A DNA stretch of 64,000 nt from Oligoflexales bacterium (GCA_947494335.1 CANLUT010000002.1:62001-126000), one strand, 5' to 3'; shown: positions 53,474-63,012, numbered from the stretch's first letter. Program-made: numbers and translations. The notes: generated by a model not told the origin, from the sequence alone.

Positions 53474-54934
53474 TCAGGTTGCCAAGGCTTGCACAATCGT
53501 CAGATGAAACTGGCTTCCACCGCCTTGGTTGTTTTCAGCGTGGACATCCCCTCCGTGCAGCTTTGCCATGGCACGGGCCAAGGACAAGCCGATACCCACT
53601 CCGCCAGCAATCCTGTTACGGGCTGTGTCGACTCGAAAGAAGGGGTCGAAAATCTTTTCAAGAAGCTTTTGAGGAATGCCTTCACCTTGATCTGCAACAG
53701 TGAAGGTTAAGCCATCTTTGCCGTGTTTCTTGCAGGTGAGAGTCACCACACCGCGCTCCGGAGAGTGCTTGACGGCATTAGACAGCAAGTTACCGATAGC
53801 CAAAGACAGGTAATTTTCTGCGGCAAGAAACTTTGATGGCGCCGACGTACCGACAACCTTAACCTCAATCTGCTTCGTCTTACCAAGTTGTTCTGCCTTA
53901 CCAGCTACGGTCTCAAGAAAGTCGTTAGTGACGACCATGGCCTTTGTGGTGGGAAGACCACCAGTTTCGGCGCGAGCAAGGAGGAGAAGATCCTCCACTG
54001 TCGCAGCCATATTCACCGACTCACGCTGAATGGTTTCCAGTGCCGAGCGGTATTCTTCAGGACTTCGATTTCGTCTAAGAGCCAGTTCTGTCTCACCACG
54101 AATGGCAGTTAGAGGCGTCCTGAGCTCGTGAGATACGTCACTATTAAACCTCTTTTGACGTTCAAAGGCATCTTCGAGGCGGCTTAGCATCAGGTTAAAG
54201 GTTGACGCGAGATCGTAAAGTTCATCGCGCACCTTAGGCACCTCAATCCTATGGGAAAGATCTGTTGCTGACAGTCGATCTGCAGCTCTGCGCATGCCGT
54301 CAACCGGAGCTAAGGACTTTCTAGCCATGATGTAGCCAGCTAAGATCGAAACCGCGAGAATGGCCGGTATCGCCAAAAAAAACACGTTACGAATCTCGCG
54401 CAGGGTAGACCAGGTGGCATCCAGAGGTGCTCCCACCTGGACCAGCGTGCCACTAAATATGCCTCCCACCATCACAGGCATCGTAAGCTGCCTGAGGGGT
54501 GGCTTATCTTGGCGATTCCAGGTTTCAAAGGTGTGAAGTCCCTGTTCGGCTCGCGCCATCGCCAGCTTGGTAATCGGTAGGGACACATCATCACGCGCAG
54601 ATTTGCTGCGGACGTTTCCACTAAGATCCACAAGACGCGCATAGGCATTGACCTCGCGACCACTCAGAAAATTATCCAAAAACTGGTCAAGACCGACCGC
54701 TAGGTTTTCGGAAGATTTACTGGCACGCATGGACTCTGCAGACGCGAGAAGGGCTGCGTCTACGGACTTAAGCAAATCTCGTTTGACCAGGTTATACATA
54801 CCAAACCCGACAAGCGGCAAAAGAACCGTCATCAAAATACAGTGGCCAAACGCTAGCCGAACACTGATAGGCAAGCGGGCCACGTACTTCGTGACAAAAC
54901 GTCTTTTTATTCTTGTAAGGTCCAGGGACAACAT
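53474..54934 (-). CDS. Sensor histidine kinase (CusS-like)
   Basis: The 486-residue protein has two membrane helices (about 30-50 and 183-203) flanking a periplasmic sensor domain, a HAMP segment, HisKA with SHELRTPLTAIRGE (H269) and an HATPase domain (NLLSNAVKHSP, DQGEGIP, GVGIGLSLARAMAKLHGG). It follows the response regulator gene by 24 bases. The layout is that of CusS-type heavy-metal sensors, but the metal is not proved. Next to it is a His-rich transporter operon. Confidence 0.92.
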   Translation of the reverse strand: MLSLDLTRIKRRFVTKYVARLPISVRLAFGHCILMTVLLPLVGFGMYNLVKRDLLKSVDAALLASAESMRASKSSENLAVGLDQFLDNFLSGREVNAYARLVDLSGNVRSKSARDDVSLPITKLAMARAEQGLHTFETWNRQDKPPLRQLTMPVMVGGIFSGTLVQVGAPLDATWSTLREIRNVFFLAIPAILAVSILAGYIMARKSLAPVDGMRRAADRLSATDLSHRIEVPKVRDELYDLASTFNLMLSRLEDAFERQKRFNSDVSHELRTPLTAIRGETELALRRNRSPEEYRSALETIQRESVNMAATVEDLLLLARAETGGLPTTKAMVVTNDFLETVAGKAEQLGKTKQIEVKVVGTSAPSKFLAAENYLSLAIGNLLSNAVKHSPERGVVTLTCKKHGKDGLTFTVADQGEGIPQKLLEKIFDPFFRVDTARNRIAGGVGIGLSLARAMAKLHGGDVHAENNQGGGSQFHLTIVQALAT

Positions 54935-54958
54935 ATCAATGTCAAAGACACCTAATGG

Positions 54959-55636
54959 TTAAGTTGGTTGCTCCAGCATGTAGCCGTGACCACGAACTGT
55001 CTTAAGCATAGGGTTGTCAAAACCCTTGTCGATTTTTGAACGTAAATAACCAACATAAACGTCAACCACGTTGCTAGATGGCTCAAAGTCCATTTCCCAG
55101 ACATGCTCGCTTAGCTCCGAGCGTGATACGACCTTGCCAGCATTGCGACCAAGGTACTCGATCAGAGCATATTCCTTACTGGTCAATTCAATCACTTGAC
55201 CAGCTCGTGACACTTCCTTACGAGCAGGATCAATTTTCAAATGGCCCACCTCAATCACCGCACCCGCATAGTCGGTGGTTCTGCGGCGCATCAGCGAGCG
55301 GCAGCGCGCAAGAAGTTCATCTAAGCTAAAGGGCTTAGTCATGTAGTCATCAGCACCGCCATCAAGGCCTGTGATCTTATCTTTGACCTCGTCGCGGGCC
55401 GTTAGCATCAACACGGGAGACTTAACTCCAGCAGCGCGCATGGACTGCAGAGCAGATATGCCATCCTTACGCGGAAGCATCACATCAAGAATGACTAGAT
55501 CATAGGGGTTTTCCGTGGCAAGCCACTCACCCTCAATTCCGTCATGGGCTAAATCAACCGCGTAGCTTTCCTCACGCAAAGCGCGCTGAAGCAGATTTGC
55601 GATCACCATGTCATCTTCGACAACTAAAATCCTCAT
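54959..55636 (-). CDS. OmpR/PhoB-family response regulator
   Basis: The 225-residue protein has a receiver domain (VVEDD, phospho-acceptor D51 in VILDVMLPRKDG, conserved Lys in MTKPFSLDEL) and a C-terminal winged helix (IELTSKEYALIEYL, VVDVYVGYLRSKID). It is the partner of the following kinase and probably binds DNA upstream of metal-response genes. Direct targets are not visible. Confidence 0.94.
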   Translation of the reverse strand: MRILVVEDDMVIANLLQRALREESYAVDLAHDGIEGEWLATENPYDLVILDVMLPRKDGISALQSMRAAGVKSPVLMLTARDEVKDKITGLDGGADDYMTKPFSLDELLARCRSLMRRRTTDYAGAVIEVGHLKIDPARKEVSRAGQVIELTSKEYALIEYLGRNAGKVVSRSELSEHVWEMDFEPSSNVVDVYVGYLRSKIDKGFDNPMLKTVRGHGYMLEQPT

Positions 55637-55786
55637 TTCAAAACTCCTTCCTTGAAACCGTGTGCTTGGGGTTTACAAGTCACGACCAAGGGAAAAAAGG
55701 CCATGACTTACGTATAGTTCAGCACAATCAAGATGAGAAGCTTATTAGTAAGGCACTTTAAACATAAAATGGAGAGAAAGCTGACC

Positions 55787-56308
55787 TCAGTCGGGTCGGT
55801 AAGATTCGACAAATTCCCCGTAAATTTGGAAACTTGCGGTGCCATACTGGTGAGTTTGACTGGTCACACGCAGAGTCCCCTCAACCATCACCGGGCCGAA
55901 AAGAGTCTTCGCCGGGCCTGCCACCATGCGCACATACACCATCTGATTGGACGGAGGAGGGGGGGCATGAATGCATGCCTGAGGGTTGGGCACCAACAAA
56001 AACTCGGTCACGTCCGCCCGATTGTCTTCTAAGGGAACCATAAACCCAGGAGATCGGATCTTCTGGCCATCCAATACCTGCAGGTCTGGTGGCATATTCG
56101 AAGTAGCCGGATCGTACTGACGGTACATCCCCCAGTCGACGACCTTTAAGCCGGTGGTTCCCCTTTTGCTGCCAACCGACACACCGTAGATAATGACAGC
56201 GACCACAGGGAGCGCAAACAATAAACCAAGAATGATCTTACGCGACATGGGCATGGCCGAAGGATCTTTTAGTAAATCCTTACTTGAGGCATCATTCACG
56301 GCGCGCAT
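55787..56308 (-). CDS. DUF3299 protein, membrane-anchored
   Basis: The 173-residue protein has one N-terminal membrane helix (ILGLLFALPVVAVIIYGVSV) and a DUF3299 domain: GFMVPLEDNRADVTEFLLVP, then CIHAPPPPSNQMVYVR. As I recall, DUF3299 proteins accompany ABC transporters in bacterial zinc uptake-type clusters (for example the Zrg genes in Vibrio), which fits the neighbouring His-rich permease. It lies 18 bases after the permease gene. Confidence 0.82.
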   Translation of the reverse strand: MRAVNDASSKDLLKDPSAMPMSRKIILGLLFALPVVAVIIYGVSVGSKRGTTGLKVVDWGMYRQYDPATSNMPPDLQVLDGQKIRSPGFMVPLEDNRADVTEFLLVPNPQACIHAPPPPSNQMVYVRMVAGPAKTLFGPVMVEGTLRVTSQTHQYGTASFQIYGEFVESYRPD

Positions 56309-56326
56309 CCTTCCATCACTTAACTC

Positions 56327-57712
56327 TTAAAACCGAGTGCCTAGACCATCATGCATGGCAGACCGGTAGGCATTGATAGACGCTAGCACACCTGCCACGC
56401 AACCGACAATCACCATAGCGAAAGCAAACCAAAAATCTTCGGTCGAAAAACGAACGAGTCCAACTGCAACTGAAAACTTTCGTTCGATCCAAGGGGCAAG
56501 CATTGCTAGTCCTGCGTACATAAGCCCGGCACCGCAAAAGATACCTGCCAGCACAAGAAATACTGCCTCTCCTGCAAGCATGGAAAAAATAGTCAGAGGA
56601 CTTGCCCCCACAGCACGCAGAATCATCATCTCACGCCTACGATAGCCACTAGCGATATAAAGCGAAACAAAGAGACCAAGTATTCCGGCGATCACCACGC
56701 AAAAGCTTACAATTGAAAGGGCCGTCTCAAAAATAGAGAGGTTTTTCCACAGTTCTGCCATGGCCATGCCGGGTAGGATAGCAAGGAGCGCATCACCCTC
56801 CCAAGTATTGAGTTTTCGCTGAAGGTTGAGAGACTCCATGCGATTTTTGGCACCAAGAAAAAATCCACTCACCGCTGTTACTTTTAGTTTGCCTCTATCC
56901 ATCTCAAAACTTGAGTCTGCATGTTTATGATCGTCATCATGACTGTCATCGTGACTATCGCCATGATCGTCAGCATGGTCATGGTGTTCGTGACCCTTCA
57001 GATCTTTCTTTTCTTTTGTGGCGACAGGATGCTCGTCTTCATGATCATGGGGAGATTCCGCGATAAGCTCTCTATGTATTTCTGCCATTCCAACAAGTGA
57101 GACAAAAACCGATCGATCAAGTGGCGTACCTGTTGGTTCCAAAACACCGACCACAGAAAACGGATGGTCTTCGTGCTTTTCAAATCCATCCCCGTCCTCA
57201 GTATGACCATGGCTAAGCACAATTTTTGTACCCAAGGTGAGGCCCAAAGACCGAGCAACATCAGAGCCAATCGTGGCTTCATCGTCTTTTTGAAAGGCCT
57301 GACCTGCCGCAAACCTTATGGCATTGCCATCACGATACTTGTATCGCTCAAAAAGCTCGGCTGTGGTCCCAACAACAGGAAACCCCTTAAAGCCATCACC
57401 CATACTAAAAGGAACGACCCAATCAACCTCGGGCTGGTTTTTTGCAAACTCTACGGCCTTCATCGATACGCTGTGCGTGGGCGAGCCCACATGGAAAACC
57501 GAGTAAAGAAGAAGTGACAGTGTGCCCGACCTGGGTCCCACAATTAGATCAACGCGACTAATAGCGCCGCTAAAAGCGTCGCGGGTAGCCTCTTTGGTTC
57601 TGCCCACCCCAACAAAAAGCGCCACACTCAAAGAAATGGAAACAATGGTCAACACAGTGGCGACACGACGATGCCACAAAGACTTTAACGCCAAAGAGAA
57701 GATACCACTCAT
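56327..57712 (-). CDS. FtsX/MacB-type ABC permease with His-rich loop
   Basis: The 461-residue permease has one N-terminal membrane helix (about 17-37), a large extracytoplasmic domain and three C-terminal helices, the MacB/LolE layout. An insertion at about residues 222-264 has 12 His in 43 residues, mixed with Asp and Glu (GHEHHDHADDHGDSHDD), and should bind metal such as zinc. Its start overlaps the stop of the ATPase gene. Confidence 0.88.
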   Translation of the reverse strand: MSGIFSLALKSLWHRRVATVLTIVSISLSVALFVGVGRTKEATRDAFSGAISRVDLIVGPRSGTLSLLLYSVFHVGSPTHSVSMKAVEFAKNQPEVDWVVPFSMGDGFKGFPVVGTTAELFERYKYRDGNAIRFAAGQAFQKDDEATIGSDVARSLGLTLGTKIVLSHGHTEDGDGFEKHEDHPFSVVGVLEPTGTPLDRSVFVSLVGMAEIHRELIAESPHDHEDEHPVATKEKKDLKGHEHHDHADDHGDSHDDSHDDDHKHADSSFEMDRGKLKVTAVSGFFLGAKNRMESLNLQRKLNTWEGDALLAILPGMAMAELWKNLSIFETALSIVSFCVVIAGILGLFVSLYIASGYRRREMMILRAVGASPLTIFSMLAGEAVFLVLAGIFCGAGLMYAGLAMLAPWIERKFSVAVGLVRFSTEDFWFAFAMVIVGCVAGVLASINAYRSAMHDGLGTRF

Positions 57713-58404
57713 ACGGCACCCCCTTCGCGGAATGACGCACGGTTAATTTCAACTAAAGAAAGACTACGGTCAAAGGCTGATGCCAAAGACCTATCATGAC
57801 TCACAAACAAAACCGCGCTTGAACTAGCCTTAACATGAGTGCGCAAGGTGTCGAGAAAACTTTGTCTGGCATCAGCATCAAGTGCTGACGTGGGCTCATC
57901 GGCTATAATCAGCCCGGGACTGCCGATCAAGGCACGGGCCACCGCAACACGCTGCTGCTGTCCAATACTCAGTTCAGTGACCGCAGTTTCAAGATAAGGG
58001 CCAAGACCAAGCTGATTGAGTAGATGTTTTGCCTCTTCTTTGGCAGAGGAAAAGCCTTTTGATACCTGTCGCCCGAATTTGATCGGAAGCACCACGTTTT
58101 CGATCACATCAAGGTAAGGGACCAGATTAAAAACCTGAAAAATGAAACCAATATCTCGAGCTCTAAATTTATCGCGCTCTGACTGACTCATTGCACTGAG
58201 CTTACTGCCGAGCACCTCTACGGAGCCCGACTGCGGCGCATACAGCCCGCCAATAAGAGCAAGTAAGGTTGATTTTCCAGATCCACTCGGACCATGGAGA
58301 AAAACGCGCTCACCAGAGGCAATATCTAGCTTTGAGACTTGAACCACGTCCGGAAGACTAGCTCGGTATCGAAAAGATACTTGAGCCAAAGAGACAGCTG
58401 ACAT
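57709..58404 (-). CDS. ABC transporter ATP-binding protein (LolD/MacB type)
   Basis: The ATPase has Walker A GPSGSGKST, signature LSIGQ, Walker B LIIADEP and an H-loop VSHDRS. It is of the MacB/LolD family and pairs with the FtsX-like permease. I start at ATG 58404 (231 residues) because GAGGG lies 11 bases before it; ATG 58413 is the alternative. The stop overlaps the permease start as ATGA. Confidence 0.92.
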   Translation of the reverse strand: MSAVSLAQVSFRYRASLPDVVQVSKLDIASGERVFLHGPSGSGKSTLLALIGGLYAPQSGSVEVLGSKLSAMSQSERDKFRARDIGFIFQVFNLVPYLDVIENVVLPIKFGRQVSKGFSSAKEEAKHLLNQLGLGPYLETAVTELSIGQQQRVAVARALIGSPGLIIADEPTSALDADARQSFLDTLRTHVKASSSAVLFVSHDRSLASAFDRSLSLVEINRASFREGGAV

Positions 58405-58452
58405 TAATTGCATACCCTCGCGTCAAAGTTACTTCAGACCGCGAGGACGCGT

Positions 58453-58809
58453 TTATGCCGCAAATTCATCATCAAGCGGTACAGTTACCAACCCTAGAGA
58501 TGTAAATCGTCCTCGCACGTCCAGCATTCTATCAAGACACTGCAAGCCGACGCGATATGTATTTTCAATGCCCAAATGACTTTCGACCCACATCACTTCA
58601 AATGGAATTCGCGCTCCGCCGATTTCTAAAATTAGAGTATCGCGATTTTGAAAGCTGCCAACCAGGACACAACCAAATCCATGATGACTCACATCAACAC
58701 CACGAAACTCGAAGCGCATGCCACTTGCAGAATGGACGCCGTGCCCTTTGCAGTGAGGAGTTACTCCGTAGCGCGGCGCATGATCGAGTCGTCGTTGTCT
58801 TCTTGTCAT
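58453..58809 (-). CDS. Small PilZ-like domain protein
   Basis: From the ATG at 58809, preceded by GGAGG, the 118-residue product has RLDHAPR in the N-terminal region and DVSHHGFG (DxSxxG) as in PilZ domains. The first motif is spaced differently from classical RxxxR, so c-di-GMP binding is uncertain. The gene lies before the metal-transport operon and is divergent from the flagellar cluster. Confidence 0.68.
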   Translation of the reverse strand: MTRRQRRLDHAPRYGVTPHCKGHGVHSASGMRFEFRGVDVSHHGFGCVLVGSFQNRDTLILEIGGARIPFEVMWVESHLGIENTYRVGLQCLDRMLDVRGRFTSLGLVTVPLDDEFAA

Positions 58810-58964
58810 CCCAACCTCCAACCTAGAAGTCTTCGGCAAGGACTCGATAAAACTTTAGTTTTCAGGCTTTTTTTTCACAATACCAAGGGGCAGATAAGCC
58901 AATGAAACTACAGTCGAAATATTGGCGCAACGGTCATGAGCTTGACGGACCATGACTTCAACAC

Positions 58965-59039
58965 GCCAAAGTTCCGCCACCCCATTCGGCAAAAAGAATC
59001 CGGAAAATGGTAAAGAAATTGCCGGTCGGAAACTTTGGC
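58965..59039. promoter_or_regulatory. Split inverted repeat overlapping the sigma-54 promoter
   Basis: GCCAAAGTTCCG (58965-58976) is mirrored by CGGAAACTTTGGC (59027-59039), with one extra base, across 50 bases. The second arm overlaps the -24 box. It is a candidate activator site or a looping pair. Confidence 0.5.
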
Positions 59040-59051
59040 ACGGCATTTGCT
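59036..59051 (+). promoter_or_regulatory. Sigma-54 promoter of the flagellar cluster
   Basis: TGGCACGGCATTTGCT matches the sigma-54 consensus TGGCACR-N4-TTGCW at every position. The -24 GG and -12 GC have the standard 10-base spacing. Transcription would start near 59062, about 50 bases before the 59113 start. Confidence 0.85.
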
Positions 59052-59112
59052 TCTCTCCCTTTGAATCAATGTCATCGCCATTTAATCGACACTTGAACCA
59101 AGGATGGTCCAA

Positions 59113-61461
59113 ATGAAGTGGAGTACCCAGCTCGCGTTAGGTTTATTCCTTTGCGCCGTCGCGCTAACGGGGACCATCGCAGCAAAAACACCAAGTGTAA
59201 GCCCTAGCTTTGCGCAGATGATCATCGCTTTCGCCGGTGAAAGGCCGTTTAACTATGAATGGGTCAAGGCAGACAACGCATTGGTATTGCGCTTTCCTAG
59301 TAGCGCACCATCTGAGCTTGAAGCCCTCAATGACTATGACGAAAGACTAGTCCGACGCGTTCTGGTTAAAGATCTTGGGCCTCAGGGTAGTGAAGTCCGA
59401 CTTGTACTTCGCGACAAGGATGTGCGAGCGGTCGTCAGTACATTCAAAGAACCATTTCGGGTCGCCATCGATCTCTTTGATAAATCCTATGCGGAGCACC
59501 AAGACCCAGAAACTGGGCTTCCGGTCGCTGCTACATCTCAAGGTGCCGGGCATGGCAAAGAAGCTGCCGAGCACAAGCTGACGCAGAATCCACCGTCAAC
59601 GGTCCCGTCCAACTCAAAACAGCAAGAGTCTGTAGGGACTCCGAAACGTAAACTCATGCAAGCTGAGGCCCCCGAGCTAACGTCTCCCAATGAATTAAAG
59701 GCCCTAATCAGTAAGATACCTCCGGGCACAGGAAAAGCTTGGGGCACGTATCCTCCATATATTTACCGCATGCAGCTTGCACCGTACGAAGGCCGAGAAG
59801 CACCGGCAGCTGAGATATCACATTTACAAGCAAAGGCCATGACGACCTCTTCGGCAATGGCTGACTATGCCTCAAAACTTTACGACTTTGGCCACGAGGG
59901 CCGCGCATTGGCGGCCTATCAGCAGGTTCTTCAGAAGGAACCTGAGGTTTTTGAAAAAGACGCAATTCATCTGTGGAAATTTGCTGAGACTCACCTCGGC
60001 CAAGGCAATATCACTTTGGCAGACGGTTACTACCAAACACTCATTGAAAAACACCCAGACCATATGATGGCCCGATTTGCGCGCCTTAGAAAGCTCGATA
60101 CTCAAGCGATCAAGGCACTCCAGGCTGGACAACCATCTCACCTGGCTACGTTATCGGAAAAAGCCGGAAGCATCGCTGCGCGCGATAGTGCAGAACTCAT
60201 GGCGCTCATCGCGATCAGATCAAGCTGGTGGAATGATGCTGGCATCGATCAAAGCTCACGAAAAGCTCTACCCGTCTGCCCCGAAGAAACTCAGGTTCTC
60301 TTAACTAAGATTCTGCCGAAGGTAGAAAATCCGCGCACGGCGTATGTCGCGTCGGCCCTAATTGCTCAGAAGGTTACAAGCTCAGAAACATCCTGGCAAA
60401 ACGATTATGCCACATGGCTATCCGGGTTTTTCAAACGCTATAAGGGATCCGATGTTGAGCAGCAGCGAGATGCGCTCTCTATGGCGGCAAAGACACGAAT
60501 TTCTAAGCAATTTGCAGATCTATTTGCGGCCAACCAGTATGTAGAGGTTGTGACGCTCTATTCTGAGCTGCCATCTGAAATGAAATCCATCGCAAAAGAT
60601 CCTGTCGTCTCGTGGCAGATCGGAGAAAGCTACAGAAGCCTTGGCCAGCAAGATAAAGCCATCGACTTTTACAAGAAGGCTTCTTCGACTAACGTCACCG
60701 TTGATCGATTCAAATCAGGTTTCTGGCTAGGCGCATTAGCAAGCAAGCGAGCTAGCGAACTGAGGTCAACCGCAGGCAATCAGGCCGCAATTAGACAGAT
60801 GGACTCCGAGAGCAAGAAAGCCGACAGCGTTATGGACGAAACCTGGTCCAAACTCAAAAGTGACGAGAAGGCTCTGATCATGACCGCTCTGAGCAATCCA
60901 TTGCAAGACGTGGTCGCATCAGATGCCAAGTTGAGAACGCCGCCAAGAATTATCCTTGAGCAGTACAAGACGGCTCTAAACAAAAACTCTCCTAAGCTTA
61001 ACGCGACAAACGGTACTGCCTCTACCGACTGGCTAGGTAATTTCAGCCCATCAGCATCAACTGTTCGCCTACTTGATGATCTTGGCAGGAAATTTGCAGA
61101 CCTAGGAATGACCGCAGAGCGCAGACAGTCGATGGAATTAATGAAATTTCTAAAACCAAGCCAGTTCGAACAGGACAAAGAGGCCGCCAAAATGTGGGAA
61201 TCCGAACTGACAAAACTTGCAGAAGAGTACCGTAAGGCAGACGAATTCCTGGAGGCGGGCGAGATCTACACGCTAGTCGGCGACTCTACGACTCAGACAG
61301 AAAAACGCGCTGAGTCTCTCTACAAAGGTGGTTTGTTACTTTTCCGAGCCGGCAAAAAGCAGGAAGCGATTAGCGCCTTGGAAAAAGCAAAAAGTGATTC
61401 TTCAAATCTATTTTACTCAAAATTGGCATCGGAAAGACTCAACCAAATCGACACGAAATAA
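59113..61461 (+). CDS. Exported protein with AMIN-like N-terminus and helical repeats
   Basis: From ATG 59113, with AAGGA upstream, the 782-residue product has a signal peptide (MKWSTQLALGLFLCAVALTG then TIAA). Residues 30-130 have an AMIN-like beta pattern (PFNYEWVKADNALVLRF, EVRLVLRDKDVRAVV), a low-complexity linker follows, and the rest is helical, TPR-like (EGRALAAYQQVLQKEP, LGQQDKAIDFYKKAS). It is the first gene behind the sigma-54 promoter, so a periplasmic role in flagellar assembly is inferred. Confidence 0.8.
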   Translation: MKWSTQLALGLFLCAVALTGTIAAKTPSVSPSFAQMIIAFAGERPFNYEWVKADNALVLRFPSSAPSELEALNDYDERLVRRVLVKDLGPQGSEVRLVLRDKDVRAVVSTFKEPFRVAIDLFDKSYAEHQDPETGLPVAATSQGAGHGKEAAEHKLTQNPPSTVPSNSKQQESVGTPKRKLMQAEAPELTSPNELKALISKIPPGTGKAWGTYPPYIYRMQLAPYEGREAPAAEISHLQAKAMTTSSAMADYASKLYDFGHEGRALAAYQQVLQKEPEVFEKDAIHLWKFAETHLGQGNITLADGYYQTLIEKHPDHMMARFARLRKLDTQAIKALQAGQPSHLATLSEKAGSIAARDSAELMALIAIRSSWWNDAGIDQSSRKALPVCPEETQVLLTKILPKVENPRTAYVASALIAQKVTSSETSWQNDYATWLSGFFKRYKGSDVEQQRDALSMAAKTRISKQFADLFAANQYVEVVTLYSELPSEMKSIAKDPVVSWQIGESYRSLGQQDKAIDFYKKASSTNVTVDRFKSGFWLGALASKRASELRSTAGNQAAIRQMDSESKKADSVMDETWSKLKSDEKALIMTALSNPLQDVVASDAKLRTPPRIILEQYKTALNKNSPKLNATNGTASTDWLGNFSPSASTVRLLDDLGRKFADLGMTAERRQSMELMKFLKPSQFEQDKEAAKMWESELTKLAEEYRKADEFLEAGEIYTLVGDSTTQTEKRAESLYKGGLLLFRAGKKQEAISALEKAKSDSSNLFYSKLASERLNQIDTK

Positions 61462-61499
61462 ATCTTAGGCTCAATCACACTCGACGAAGGAGATGAACC

Positions 61500-62585
61500 A
61501 TGACCATGAATCGCCCAATGAACGCAGCACAGGCAGTTCCAAATCCTGTTAGCCGTGAGGACTATGTCTCCTACGCGCAACAAGCGACTGCTAATGCTAG
61601 TAGCCGTCCAGCTGCCGCGAAGTACTTTCTCGCAGCCGACGACAAAATGCTGCGTATTCAAGATGTCATTGAGCAGATTGCCAACGCTAACGTTCCTGTC
61701 CTCGTAACCGGAGAAAGTGGCGCGGGTAAGGAAATCATCGCTAAGGCTATTCATAATGCGTCAAATCGTCGTGATAAGACCTTTGTAGCCATCAACTGCG
61801 CAGCCCTTCCTCCATCACTTCTTGAAGCGGAACTCTTCGGATATGAAAAAGGAGCATTCACCGGTGCTCACCAGCGTCATGCAGGAAAGTTTGAGCAAGC
61901 CCAAGGTGGAACACTACTCCTTGACGAAGTTACGGAAATGGAACCAGCCCTTCAAGCTAAGCTTCTTCGTGTCCTACAGGAGCGTGAAATTGAAAGACTA
62001 GGCGGAAGCGGTCCAATCCCAGTTGACGTCCGTATTATCGCTACAACCAACAGAAATCTTGCCACCGCCGTCGAAAATGGCCAGTTCCGCCAAGATCTCT
62101 ACTACCGTCTCCACGTCATCAATATCGAAGTCCCAGCTCTCCGCGACCGCCCACGCGATATTGAGCTTCTCGCAAACCATTTCTTGGCTCTATATAGTGA
62201 TCAATTCAACAAGGCTCTTCTGAGTTTTGCCCCTGACGCTATTAACAAACTAATGACCTACCGCTGGCCAGGCAACGTTCGCGAACTAAATAACGTGATT
62301 CAAAGAACTGCACTGCTTGCCAACGCGCAAATTATCACGGCGCGTGACATCCCTGTAGAACTTGGCCAGGAAATCAGCGCCGACAACTGGATTGCAGCAC
62401 TCCCCATCGGCAAATCCCTGGCAGAGGTAGAGACACAGTTCATTCTTGAAACCCTTAAGTTCCATGACGGCAACCGCACCCATGCAGCGCGGACGTTAGA
62501 TATTTCACTTCGCACCTTGCGAAATAAAATTAATGAGTTTACCGCGCTTGGACTTCACGTGACGGCAGCCAACGGAGGCAAGTGA
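61500..62585 (+). CDS. Receiver-less sigma-54 activator, flagellar type
   Basis: The 361-residue protein has an AAA+ domain with Walker A GESGAGKE (71-78), GAFTGA (118-123) for contact with sigma-54, Walker B GGTLLLDEV and a C-terminal Fis-type helix-turn-helix (NRTHAARTLDISLRTLRNKI). The N-terminus of about 45 residues is too short for a receiver domain. AAGGAG lies before the ATG. The stop overlaps the flgB start, so it is likely the FlrC/FlbD-like master activator of the flagellar genes. The activator is transcribed from the sigma-54 promoter. Confidence 0.93.
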   Translation: MTMNRPMNAAQAVPNPVSREDYVSYAQQATANASSRPAAAKYFLAADDKMLRIQDVIEQIANANVPVLVTGESGAGKEIIAKAIHNASNRRDKTFVAINCAALPPSLLEAELFGYEKGAFTGAHQRHAGKFEQAQGGTLLLDEVTEMEPALQAKLLRVLQEREIERLGGSGPIPVDVRIIATTNRNLATAVENGQFRQDLYYRLHVINIEVPALRDRPRDIELLANHFLALYSDQFNKALLSFAPDAINKLMTYRWPGNVRELNNVIQRTALLANAQIITARDIPVELGQEISADNWIAALPIGKSLAEVETQFILETLKFHDGNRTHAARTLDISLRTLRNKINEFTALGLHVTAANGGK

Positions 62586-63010
62586 TGAGTAGCATCATCG
62601 GCGGACTTTTCAATTTCAGCGACCGTCTTCAGATCGAATCTCTGAATCAGAGAAATCGTCGGTCTGAGGTCATCTCATCCAACATCGCCAATGCCGAAAC
62701 TCCTGGCTACCGCGCATTTGGTTACGATTTTGAAAAGCAGCTGCAAGATCTTGCGAAGATGAACGAGCCGATTGCAGTGAAAGTTTCTGATCCACGCCAC
62801 ATGCGTAACAACTTCACTCAAACCGATGGCACAATCAAGCCAGACGTTTACGTGCGGCCGACGGAATCTGTAGATGAGGACGGCAACACAGTGGATATGG
62901 ACACTGAAATGGCTCAGCTTGCACAGAACCAGATCCTATTTAAAACTGCAGTTGAAACACTGAATCGTAAAATTGGTACACTTCGATACGCCATCAATGG
63001 AGGTCGCTGA
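62585..63010 (+). CDS. flgB: Flagellar basal-body rod protein FlgB
   Basis: The 141-residue protein has the rod signature RSEVISSNIANAETPGYRAF at its N-terminus and the conserved C-terminal helix (NQILFKTAVETLNRKIGTLR). It forms the proximal rod. GGAGG lies 6 bases before the ATG at 62585, which overlaps the activator stop by one base. Confidence 0.95.
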   Translation: MSSIIGGLFNFSDRLQIESLNQRNRRSEVISSNIANAETPGYRAFGYDFEKQLQDLAKMNEPIAVKVSDPRHMRNNFTQTDGTIKPDVYVRPTESVDEDGNTVDMDTEMAQLAQNQILFKTAVETLNRKIGTLRYAINGGR

Positions 63011-63012
63011 TT

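Noticed and set aside
58855-59112. Minus-strand open frame of 85 codons over the sigma-54 promoter
   Set aside because: It has unusual composition and overlaps the promoter region; the region is better explained as regulatory.
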